This document shows positions 6,228-12,561 of a stretch of 12,561 nucleotides of DNA, in pieces. Where the stretch lies: contig DXEY01000026.1 of the NCBI GenBank assembly GCA_019114745.1, positions 1-12,561 of the forward strand. Direction: 5' to 3'. The first letter of the stretch is position 1. Each line of letters opens with the position of its first letter. The notes under the pieces are model-generated. The model had not been told where the DNA came from. It made no database searches and saw only the letters and a program-made list of their open reading frames with translations. This DNA is from Candidatus Mediterraneibacter colneyensis (lineage in GTDB: Bacteria; Bacillota; Clostridia; Lachnospirales; Lachnospiraceae). The translations under genes were made by a program, and so were the position numbers.

Positions 6228-7529
6228 TTATAGAGATCCGCATTTTACTGTATAGTATTTCAGGATGACCGCCGCCACCGCCGATAAGATCCTCGCCAGC
6301 GCCGCGCTCCACCAGATCATCATCTGTCCGCCAGACAGCGGTGGAAGGATCAGCATAAGGATCAGCATCAATACCGGTTCGGCATAGGTCAGTATATAAG
6401 AAAATGCGCTCCGTTCCGTGGCGTAGAAACTTGCAGTGGCGACACGGTTTACCGCAATAAAGGGAACTGCCAGCAGAAAGATCGGGAATACTTCCGCTGT
6501 TTCCCGGATCACCGGACCGGAAGCCCCAAAGAGCACTCCCGTCTCCTCCCGGAACATGTACAGAAGCACCATGCTCACCGCCGATAAAATCACAGCAAAG
6601 CCATAGGCAAAACTGTTTGCCATGTGCAGTTCTCTCGTTTTCTTTGCACCGTAATATTCGCTCATAAGAGGCTGGATCCCGTCTCCTACTCCCTGCAGGA
6701 TCAGATATACGATCGTAATGATATAAGAAATACAGGCATAGACTGCAACCGCCTGCTCACCGCCGTACATGACAGAAAAACGGTTGATCAGGATCAGGGA
6801 AAAGTTAGGGGTAAGCGCCAGCCCGAACGGAGCCAGCCCGATCTTTATGATCGTTTTCGCCGCTCTTCCCATTTTCTCTGCCGAAATCCGAAACGTGATC
6901 TGCTTCTTATATAATAGATAGCCGATCCCTATGCACATTGCTGCTCCCTGCCCTGCCACTGTTGCCCATGCCGCCCCGGCGGTGCTCCCGTTACAGACCC
7001 ACACAAAGAGATAATCCAGTATGATGTTCGTCACAAACCCTGTCACCATGGCGATCATGGCAACCAGGGAGCCGCCGTTATTCCGTATCAGCGGCACAAG
7101 CCCGGTTCCGATCAGCTGAAGCCCTGCTCCCAGCGCTATGATCCTGATGTATTCTTCGCCCAGTTTCAGAATCTCTCCCTCTGCTCCAAGCGCTTTCAGA
7201 AGCGGGGTCATAAAAAGGAATACACCTACGGTCAGAAGCACGCTTGCGATCAGAAGCATCCACAGGGTAGACGCCGTAAACTCCCGCGCTTTTTCTTCTT
7301 TGCCCTCGGCTCTGCTGATCGAATAGTGGACCGCGCCTCCCATACCGATCCCTGTTCCTGCTGCCTGGATCAGCGCCGTGATCGGATAGGCGATATTGAT
7401 CGTCGAAATGCCGATATCGCCCACACGGTTTCCCACAAAATATCCGTCTACGATCGCATAGACCCCGGACAGGGCAAACGCCAGGACAGCGGGGATCACA
7501 TACGCAAAAAATCTTTTCCATTCCCTCAT
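6228..7529 (-). CDS. MATE family efflux transporter (second, distinct copy)
   Basis: Membrane antiporter of the MATE family, 433 aa, about 12 membrane segments, substrate unknown. Motifs at the start are FFAYVIPAVLAFALSGVYAI and VDGYFVGNRVGDIGISTINI; the mid-protein carries LVPLIRNNGG and NIILDYLFVWV, and the second half has QPLMSEYYGAKKTRELH. It differs from the MATE protein at 3656-5020 throughout, so it is not a recent duplicate. The ATG at 7529 is poorly served: the nearest Shine-Dalgarno-like AAAAGGAA lies about 12 bases upstream. The gene is 34 bases after queA on the same strand with no terminator between, so it is probably cotranscribed. A 13-codon frame bridges the two genes (7526-7567), overlapping the queA stop and this start, and may allow coupling. 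No link to tRNA modification is implied by the family. Confidence 0.92.
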   Translation of the reverse strand: MREWKRFFAYVIPAVLAFALSGVYAIVDGYFVGNRVGDIGISTINIAYPITALIQAAGTGIGMGGAVHYSISRAEGKEEKAREFTASTLWMLLIASVLLTVGVFLFMTPLLKALGAEGEILKLGEEYIRIIALGAGLQLIGTGLVPLIRNNGGSLVAMIAMVTGFVTNIILDYLFVWVCNGSTAGAAWATVAGQGAAMCIGIGYLLYKKQITFRISAEKMGRAAKTIIKIGLAPFGLALTPNFSLILINRFSVMYGGEQAVAVYACISYIITIVYLILQGVGDGIQPLMSEYYGAKKTRELHMANSFAYGFAVILSAVSMVLLYMFREETGVLFGASGPVIRETAEVFPIFLLAVPFIAVNRVATASFYATERSAFSYILTYAEPVLMLILMLILPPLSGGQMMIWWSAALARILSAVAAVILKYYTVKCGSL

Positions 7530-7563
7530 AATGTCAAGCTGTTCCTTTTCCGAAGTTTCTCTC

Positions 7564-8589
7564 TCATTTTATAAACATGGCGTCGCCGAAGCTGAAGAAT
7601 CTGTATCTCTGCCGCACAGCTTCCTCATAGGCTGCCAGTACATGCTCCTTTCCTGCCAGCGCGGACACAAGCATAATGAGCGTAGATTCCGGAAGGTGGA
7701 AATTGGTGATCAGGCAGTCCAGGATCTTAAACTGATATCCCGGGTAGATAAAGATCTCCGTCCAGCCGCTGCAGGCTTTCAGCCGCCCGTTCTCATCCGC
7801 GGCAGACTCGACGGTACGGCAGCTCGTAGTACCCACACAGATCACCCGCCCGCCCCGGTCTTTGGTGCGGTTGACTGTATCAGACGCCTCCTGGCTGATC
7901 ATATAAAATTCGGAGTGCATGTGGTGGTTTTCCACATCGTCCACCTTGACGGGACGGAAGGTACCCAGCCCCACATGGAGCGTCACCCGGGCAACGTCCA
8001 CTCCTTTCTCTTCGATCTCCTTTAAAAGCTCCGGCGTAAAGTGGAGCCCTGCCGTGGGCGCCGCCGCAGATCCGGAATGTTCCGCATACACCGTATTATA
8101 GCGGTCTTTGTCTTTTAACTGATGGGTGATATACGGTGGCAGGGGCATCTGTCCGAGCCGGTCCAGGATTTCCTCAAAAATCCCTTCATACTCAAACCGT
8201 ATCAGTCGGTTTCCCTCGTCCACGATATCCACGACCTCACCTGTGAGCAGGCCGTCCCCAAAGCTGATCCGCGTCCCCGGCTTTGCCTTGCGCCCGGGCT
8301 TTACGAGCGTCTCCCACACATCCCCGGCGCCTCTTTTCAGGAGCAGCACTTCGATCTTCGCGCCGGTCTCCTCTTTCGCGCCGATGAGTCTTGCCGGGAT
8401 CACTTTCGTATCATTGATGACCAGGCAGTCCCCCGGGTTCAGGTAACCGAGAATATCCCGGAACACGTGATGCTGTATCTCTCCCGTCTCTTTATCCAGC
8501 ACCATGAGTCTGGAAGCTGAGCGGTCTTCGAGCGGATCCTGTGCGATCAGCTCCCCGGGCAGTTCATAATAAAAATCACTTGTCTTCAA
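7564..8589 (-). CDS. queA: tRNA preQ1(34) S-adenosylmethionine ribosyltransferase-isomerase QueA
   Basis: Cytoplasmic tRNA-modifying enzyme of the queuosine pathway. It transfers the ribosyl part of S-adenosylmethionine to preQ1 at the wobble base (G34 position of GUN anticodons), forming epoxyqueuosine. The 341 aa are full length for the family. Diagnostic stretches are FYYELPGELIAQDPLEDRSA at the start, DRYNTVYA (162-169), GSAAAPTAGLHF (173-184), HHMHSEFY (222-229), NFHLPESTLIMLVSA (296-310) and YRFFSFGDAMFI (329-340). The start is TTG (8589), because AAGGAAG lies 6 bases upstream and the first in-frame ATG (residue 29) would remove the conserved N-terminus. The frequent partners tgt, ruvAB and yajC are absent from the window. 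It follows pheT after a hairpin terminator, so it likely has its own weak promoter in 8590-8637, where I see nothing convincing, or relies on read-through. Confidence 0.96.
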   Translation of the reverse strand: MKTSDFYYELPGELIAQDPLEDRSASRLMVLDKETGEIQHHVFRDILGYLNPGDCLVINDTKVIPARLIGAKEETGAKIEVLLLKRGAGDVWETLVKPGRKAKPGTRISFGDGLLTGEVVDIVDEGNRLIRFEYEGIFEEILDRLGQMPLPPYITHQLKDKDRYNTVYAEHSGSAAAPTAGLHFTPELLKEIEEKGVDVARVTLHVGLGTFRPVKVDDVENHHMHSEFYMISQEASDTVNRTKDRGGRVICVGTTSCRTVESAADENGRLKACSGWTEIFIYPGYQFKILDCLITNFHLPESTLIMLVSALAGKEHVLAAYEEAVRQRYRFFSFGDAMFIK

Positions 8590-8636
8590 GCGTATCTTCC
8601 TTTCCTGTCTTTATCCTAATCTTTGTCATAACGCAA

Positions 8637-8668
8637 ATGCACCGCACGGCATAAACCATGCGGTGCAT
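8637..8668 (-). terminator. Terminator hairpin after pheT
   Basis: ATGCACCGCA (8637-8646) pairs perfectly with TGCGGTGCAT (8659-8668), 10 bp, with a further GG/CC pair inside the loop. It starts 17 bases past the pheT stop. The bases following on the - strand (TTTGCGTT) give only a short U-run, so termination may be partial and some transcripts may continue into queA. Confidence 0.65.
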
Positions 8669-8684
8669 CAGTATCTTACAACAA

Positions 8685-11105
8685 TTACTGACGTAATTCA
8701 ATCCCCAGTTCTTCCAGCCCGGAAAGGATCTTCTTCATCGCAGAAGCAACATCGCTCTCCTCGAGCGTCCTGTCCTTTGCACGGAACACGATGGAATACG
8801 CCACGGACTTAAATCCGGCTTTGATCTGTGCCCCCTCGTAGATATCAAACAACTGGAAGCTCTCAAGGTTCGCTCCGCCTTTCTTCTCGATCACTTCCTC
8901 GATCTGGCCTACAAGGACGGATTTCGGAACGACCATACTGATATCTCTTGTCACAGACGGATATTTTGCAACTCCCGTATATTTTCTGTCAAATGTCGCA
9001 TACGGCAGGATCGACGGCATATCGATCACAGCAATGTATGCGCGTGTGCCGATCCCATAAGTGTCGGCAACCTCCGGATGTACTTCTCCCAGATATCCGA
9101 CGACTTTTCCGTCATAGATGATGTTCGCCTGGCGGCCCGGATGGAGATAAGTCTTTCCAGCATTCGGATCGTATTTCTCTCTGTCCCTCATGCCGATCTT
9201 CTCGAAGAACTCTTCCACAACGCCTTTCATCGTGAAGAAGTCTCCGCCGCCGTACATACCGAGAGTAAACTGCATCCTCTCATCCGGCAGCTCGCTGAGC
9301 GGCAGCGCCTTCGGGATATAGATGTTGCCCAGTTCATACAGACGCACGTCTTTATTTCTTCTGTTATAGTTTGTCGCAAGAGAAGTGAGCATACCGTTTA
9401 AGGAAGTTGTCCTCATGATGCTGTAATCCTCGCCCAGCGGGTTGCTGATCTCGATCGCTTTCCTGAGCTCAGAATCTGCGGGCAGGAGCAGCCTGTCAAA
9501 TACTTTCGGGCTCTCGAAAGAGTAGGTCATACCCTGGCTGAATCCGCAGAACTCCGCGATATCTCTTGCCACCTGCTCGATCCTCAGTTTGAAGGAGAGC
9601 TTGCCTGTCGTGGACTCTCCTGCCGGCAGGGTCGTCGGGATATTGTCATATCCATAGAATCTCGCCACTTCCTCCGCAAGGTCTGCCAGACGGAACAGAT
9701 CGTGACGGAATGTGGGCGCGATCACTGTTTTTGTTGCCGCGTCATACTCAAGGTCGATCATCTTAAAGTAACCGAGCATCTCCTCCTCTGAAATGTCCGT
9801 TCCGAGAAGCGCGTTGACTTTATCCGCATCAAACGGCACTCTTACCGGCTCTTTCTTCTTTCCGTAGACATCCACCATGCCTCCTACGACTTCGCCTGCG
9901 CCCATCTCTTCCACGAGCTGGCACGCGCGGTCGATCGCCGCCTGGGCATTGTTCGGATCCAGTCCTTTCTCGAATTTCGCGGAGGCGTCTGTCCTCAGAC
10001 CGATCCTCTTGCTGGACTTGCGGATGTTCACGCCGTCGAAGCATGCCGCCTCGAAGAGCATTGTCTTCACGTCATCTGTGATCATGGAGTTCTCACCGCC
10101 CATTACGCCGGCGATACCGATCTCTTTCTCACCGTCGCAGATCATGAGGACATCCTCATCCATCGTCCGCTCCTGTCCGTCCAGAGTCGTGAATTTATCC
10201 CCGTCGTTCGCAGTTTTTACGATAATGTGGTGGTCTGCGATAGTATCCAGATCATATGCATGCATCGGCTGTCCGTACTCTTCCATCACATAGTTTGTGA
10301 TATCCACCAGGTTGTTGATCGGGCGGATTCCCACGGACGCCAGTCTTCTCTGCATCCACTTCGGAGACGGGCCGATCTTGATATTCTTAACAACTCTCGC
10401 ACAGTAGCGCGGACAGAGGTCTGTATTTTCCACTGTGACTTTTACATAGTCATTGACATCCTCATCATTTCCTGTCGGCGTTACGACCGGAGGCTTAAAC
10501 TCCTTGCGGAATGTGGCAGCCGCCTCTCTCGCGATACCGATTACGCTGAAGCAGTCCACACGGTTGGATGTGATCTCATACTCGAAGATCGCGTCATCCA
10601 GCCCAAGGGCTTTGATGGCGCTCTCGCCTACGACAGCATCCTCCGGGAAAATGTAGATGCCGTACTCCGGCGCCTCAGGATACATCTCACGGGTCGATCC
10701 CAGCTCCTCGATGGAACACATCATGCCGCAGCTCTCCACACCGCGCAGTTTCCCTTTCTTGATCTTGATTCCGCCCGGGGTCTTCTGCCCCGGCTCATGT
10801 CCGCCAGCCACTCGTCCGCCGTCTAATACGACCGGGATCTTGTCTCCCTCTTTCACATTCGGCGCGCCCGTTACGATCTGGATTGTCCCGGTTCCGATAT
10901 TTACCTGGCAGATGATCAGTTTATCCGCATCCGGATGTTTCTCGATCTTATCGATCTGACCGATCACGATCCTGTCAAGATCTGCATCCAGTTTCTCGTA
11001 TCCTTCTACTTTCGTCCCGGAGAGCGTCATCGCGTCTGTATACTCCTGCGGTGTCACGTCAAGATCCGGAACATATGCTTTAATCCATGATAATGAAGTA
11101 TTCAT
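8685..11105 (-). CDS. pheT: Phenylalanyl-tRNA synthetase beta subunit
   Basis: Beta chain of the (alpha-beta)2 enzyme that charges tRNA-Phe; it binds the tRNA and edits mischarged Tyr-tRNA. The 806 aa are the usual bacterial size. Domains in order: an EMAP/OB-type tRNA-binding domain at about 40-150 (IGQIDKIEKHPDADKLIICQ near 48-67), the B3/4 editing domain at about 215-390 (RPINNLVDITNYVMEEYGQP near 261-280), B5 at about 405-475, a catalytic-like core fold without active site, and a C-terminal FDX-ACB anticodon-binding domain from about 710 (KYPSVTRDISMVVP). A Shine-Dalgarno AAGGAAAGG lies 8 bases before ATG. pheS is upstream with 43 bases between, so both are made from one T-box-controlled mRNA. 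A hairpin terminator follows. Nothing is truncated or unusual. Confidence 0.98.
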   Translation of the reverse strand: MNTSLSWIKAYVPDLDVTPQEYTDAMTLSGTKVEGYEKLDADLDRIVIGQIDKIEKHPDADKLIICQVNIGTGTIQIVTGAPNVKEGDKIPVVLDGGRVAGGHEPGQKTPGGIKIKKGKLRGVESCGMMCSIEELGSTREMYPEAPEYGIYIFPEDAVVGESAIKALGLDDAIFEYEITSNRVDCFSVIGIAREAAATFRKEFKPPVVTPTGNDEDVNDYVKVTVENTDLCPRYCARVVKNIKIGPSPKWMQRRLASVGIRPINNLVDITNYVMEEYGQPMHAYDLDTIADHHIIVKTANDGDKFTTLDGQERTMDEDVLMICDGEKEIGIAGVMGGENSMITDDVKTMLFEAACFDGVNIRKSSKRIGLRTDASAKFEKGLDPNNAQAAIDRACQLVEEMGAGEVVGGMVDVYGKKKEPVRVPFDADKVNALLGTDISEEEMLGYFKMIDLEYDAATKTVIAPTFRHDLFRLADLAEEVARFYGYDNIPTTLPAGESTTGKLSFKLRIEQVARDIAEFCGFSQGMTYSFESPKVFDRLLLPADSELRKAIEISNPLGEDYSIMRTTSLNGMLTSLATNYNRRNKDVRLYELGNIYIPKALPLSELPDERMQFTLGMYGGGDFFTMKGVVEEFFEKIGMRDREKYDPNAGKTYLHPGRQANIIYDGKVVGYLGEVHPEVADTYGIGTRAYIAVIDMPSILPYATFDRKYTGVAKYPSVTRDISMVVPKSVLVGQIEEVIEKKGGANLESFQLFDIYEGAQIKAGFKSVAYSIVFRAKDRTLEESDVASAMKKILSGLEELGIELRQ

Positions 11106-11148
11106 CTCTATAACCTTTCCTTCCTCATATTTCCAAAATCGCTTTTAC

Positions 11149-12168
11149 CTAGAACTGTTTTAAGAAACGGATGTCGTTCTCATACAGAAGTCTCATGTCG
11201 TCGATCTCGTATTTCAGAAGAGCGATACGCTCAAGTCCCACGCCGAATGCAAATCCGCCGTACTCTTCCGGATCGATGCCGCACATCTCGAGCACATGAG
11301 GATGTACCATACCGCAGCCAAGGATCTCGATCCATCCGGATCCCTTGCAGAAACGGCAGCCCTTGCCGCCACATTTGAAGCAGCTCACGTCCACCTCCGC
11401 GCTTGGCTCTGTGAACGGGAAATGATGGGGACGGAACTTCGTCTTTGTCTCCGGCCCGAACAGCTCTTTTGCAAACACTTCGAGAGTTCCCTTCAGGTCT
11501 GCAAAGGAGATATTCTTATCGATCACAAGACCCTCGATCTGGTGGAAGGACGGAGAATGTGTCGCATCCACTTCGTCTGAGCGGAACACCCTTCCCGGTG
11601 CGATCATACGGATAGGAAGCTTTCCCTGCTCCATGACGCGCGCCTGTACCGGCGAAGTCTGGGTCCTCAGCACGATCTCTTTATTGATATAGAATGTATC
11701 CTGTTCATCCTTTGCCGGATGGTCTGCCGGAATGTTCAGTTTTTCAAAGTTGTACTCGTCGTACTCTACTTCCGGTCCCTCTACGACTTCATAGCCCATT
11801 CCTACGAAGATACGCTCCACTTCTTCCAGCGCGATCGTATTCGGGTGACGGTGTCCCATGATATTCTTCTTTGACGGAAGAGTCACGTCGATGACTTCCT
11901 CTTTCATCCTGCGCTCACGGATGGCGCGCTCCATCTTTGTCTTAGACTCCTCCAGAAGAGCCTCAATGGCTGCCCTCGTGTCATTTACCATCTGTCCGAC
12001 TTTCGGACGGTCCTCCGGAGCCACGTCTTTCATTCCCTTTAAAACGGCTGTGAGTTCGCCCTTTTTCCCGAGGAACTTCACGCGCACGTCATTCAGTTTT
12101 TCCGGGATATCCGCCGCCTGGATCTGCGCGACTGCTTCGGCTTTGATCTGTTCCAGTTTTTCTTTCAT
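11149..12168 (-). CDS. pheS: Phenylalanyl-tRNA synthetase alpha subunit
   Basis: Catalytic chain of phenylalanyl-tRNA synthetase, making Phe-AMP and transferring Phe to tRNA-Phe. The 339 aa are full length. The N-terminal coiled-coil arm (about 1-90) is rich in Lys/Glu and contacts tRNA. The class II core has GHRHPN (105-110), motif 2 in PGRVFRSDEVDATHSPSFHQ (191-210) and motif 3 in GGFAFGVGLERIAL (304-317). A307 in that stretch corresponds to the amino-acid specificity Ala294 of E. coli. Four cysteines, C263, C266, C271 and C274 (CFKCGGKGCRFC), form a zinc-knuckle-like insert common in Gram-positive PheS. The start ATG has AAAGGAG about 11 bases upstream. The leader contains a T-box whose terminator lies 186 bases before the start, an unusually long distance filled by a repeat-like module. 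Confidence 0.98.
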   Translation of the reverse strand: MKEKLEQIKAEAVAQIQAADIPEKLNDVRVKFLGKKGELTAVLKGMKDVAPEDRPKVGQMVNDTRAAIEALLEESKTKMERAIRERRMKEEVIDVTLPSKKNIMGHRHPNTIALEEVERIFVGMGYEVVEGPEVEYDEYNFEKLNIPADHPAKDEQDTFYINKEIVLRTQTSPVQARVMEQGKLPIRMIAPGRVFRSDEVDATHSPSFHQIEGLVIDKNISFADLKGTLEVFAKELFGPETKTKFRPHHFPFTEPSAEVDVSCFKCGGKGCRFCKGSGWIEILGCGMVHPHVLEMCGIDPEEYGGFAFGVGLERIALLKYEIDDMRLLYENDIRFLKQF

Positions 12169-12271
12169 TTTCTCTCTTACTCCTTTCGGTATGCTCCTGA
12201 CATCCTGACTGCCAGTCTGCCCGAACCTCGATTCCGCTTCGCTTCATCTCGGTCGCGGACATCCTGCCTAT

Positions 12272-12331
12272 GCCGTCTGCTTTTGCCGCCATCTTTTGTG
12301 CAAGCACAACATGGCGGCAAAAGCAGACGGC
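12272..12331. repeat. Perfect 21-bp inverted repeat with 18-base loop in the pheS leader
   Basis: Arm 12272-12292 (starts GCCGTCTGC, ends GCCGCCAT) is the exact reverse complement of arm 12311-12331, 21 of 21 bases. The 18-base loop (12293-12310) contains TTGTG/CACAA, able to extend the fold. Outside a 4x4 mismatch, CCTGC (12263-12267) pairs with GCAGG (12336-12340). There is no U-run after it on either strand, so it is not a typical terminator. In the pheS mRNA it would form a very stable hairpin just past the T-box. Confidence 0.9.
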
Positions 12332-12345
12332 GCATGCAGGACTTG

Positions 12346-12357
12346 TTTTCGCGAAAA
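12346..12357. repeat. 12-bp palindrome TTTTCGCGAAAA at the T-box U-run
   Basis: TTTTCGCGAAAA is a perfect palindrome. On the pheS strand its T half is the U-run of the T-box terminator, and its A half follows directly. A nascent UUUU-CGCG-AAAA mini-hairpin could compete with the U-run's RNA-DNA hybrid. It may also mark one edge of the repeat-like module. Confidence 0.6.
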
Positions 12358-12386
12358 ATGCCCCGTCCCTGAAAGGGACGAGGCAT
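12354..12386 (-). terminator. T-box regulated terminator of pheST
   Basis: On the - strand ATGCCTCGTCCCT (12386-12374) pairs with AGGGACGGGGCAT (12370-12358), 13 bp with one G-U, around a UUC loop, followed by a U-run (12357-12354). The 5' arm segment CGTCCCT can instead pair with the AGGG of the T-box sequence, forming the antiterminator. Confidence 0.93.
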
Positions 12387-12561
12387 AGAATACTCGCGGT
12401 ACCACCCTGTTTCCCGCACATATGCGCGGGCACTCAAGTCTGTGTAACGTACAATCTACGGTATTTCCTACTCATTTCAGAAATACAGCTCCCGTGGGAA
12501 ATTCGATCCCCATCTGAACTAAAGAAAACTTGCAGCCGGTGATTTTCTCTCTCTGATAGAA
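12354..12561 (-). promoter_or_regulatory. T-box riboswitch of pheST, phenylalanine type (5' end cut by window edge)
   Basis: The signature AGGGTGGTACCGCG lies at 12408-12395 on the - strand. Its UGGU bulge pairs with tRNA acceptor end ACCA, fitting tRNA-Phe with discriminator A. A stem III hairpin (CCCGC...GCGGG, 12430-12413) precedes it, and the terminator follows. Upstream, GAGAAAA/TTTTCTT (12541-12549 with 12521-12528) makes a distal stem I. GGGGATCGAATTTCCC contains the probable specifier, TTC (12500-12498) or TTT one base earlier; both are Phe codons. The basal 5' strand of stem I and the promoter are probably beyond 12561. Uncharged tRNA-Phe would stabilise the antiterminator and turn on pheST. 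Confidence 0.95.

Larger units (their letters stand above)
12198..12357. repeat. Repeat-like module in the pheS leader (three related motifs, possible dispersed element)
   Basis: Between the T-box terminator and pheS there are three versions of the pattern TCCTG, 3-5 bases, GCC, GTCTGC. One is direct at 12199-12220 (GACATCCTG ACT GCC A GTCTGC), one direct at 12258-12280 (GACATCCTG CCTAT GCC GTCTGC), and one inverted at 12323-12341. Between the first two lies GC-rich DNA with a tandem GCTTC GCTTC (12236-12245). The upper edge adjoins TTTTCGCGAAAA (12346-12357). I see no gene here. The organisation resembles a small palindromic repeat or MITE/REP-like element. From memory, unverified, similar segments recur in Lachnospiraceae genomes and get annotated as tiny spurious proteins. 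Exact limits are uncertain. Confidence 0.5.

Noticed and set aside
12089..12433. Open frame (114 codons) on the - strand through the pheS leader
   Set aside because: It spans the T-box, terminator and inverted repeat and runs into pheS in another frame; it is better explained as repeat-derived DNA than a gene.
1..12561. CRISPR arrays, tRNA or rRNA genes, insertion sequences, phage or defence genes
   Set aside because: No regularly spaced repeats, cloverleaf pattern, transposase, integrase or defence motif was seen on either strand.

Overview
The window looks like chromosomal DNA of a spore-forming clostridial Firmicute, most likely Lachnospiraceae-like. Supporting signs are strong AAGGAGG-type ribosome binding sites, a T-box in front of pheST, a PII protein lacking the uridylylation tyrosine, a LysM-GH18 spore cortex-lytic type enzyme with a sigma-E-like promoter, and moderately high GC. 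The species is not determinable from this sequence alone. No CRISPR array, tRNA, rRNA, phage gene or transposase is visible.

Layout. (1) 1-1898: a leader with a terminator hairpin, then amt (ammonium channel) and a PII gene (glnB/glnK type) on the + strand, ending in a hairpin shared with the convergent cbiG. The leader terminator overlaps a small hairpin with an AAAGAC hexaloop, a layout that fits ANTAR-type antitermination control of nitrogen genes. (2) 1914-3453, - strand: an Lrp/AsnC regulator and a solitary cbiG (cobalt-precorrin 5A hydrolase), probably one operon. (3) 3454-3655: a divergent promoter region with two recognisable sigma-A promoters and an 8-bp-arm palindrome on the -35 box of the rightward gene. 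(4) 3656-5020, + strand: a MATE efflux pump. (5) 5042-6157, - strand: a LysM + GH18 protein of the YaaH/SleL type. (6) 6228-8589, - strand: a second, different MATE protein downstream of queA (TTG start). (7) 8685-12168, - strand: pheT and pheS. (8) 12169-12561: the 393-bp pheS leader, holding a phenylalanine T-box cut by the window edge, followed by a repeat-like module.

How the parts work together. Amt and PII form the usual ammonium uptake/sensing pair. PheS and PheT form the (alpha-beta)2 phenylalanyl-tRNA synthetase, controlled by uncharged tRNA-Phe through the T-box. Lrp, CbiG and the divergent MATE may be one regulatory unit, but that is inference. No whole undescribed system is evident, since all nine protein genes belong to known families.

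The most unusual DNA is the pheS leader between the T-box terminator and the start codon. It has a perfect 21-bp inverted repeat plus three related copies of a short motif (two direct, one inverted), resembling a dispersed palindromic repeat inserted into an essential gene's leader. Next in interest are the ANTAR-like amt leader and the sigma-E-like promoter of the GH18 gene, whose -10 box sits inside a perfect 14-bp palindrome.
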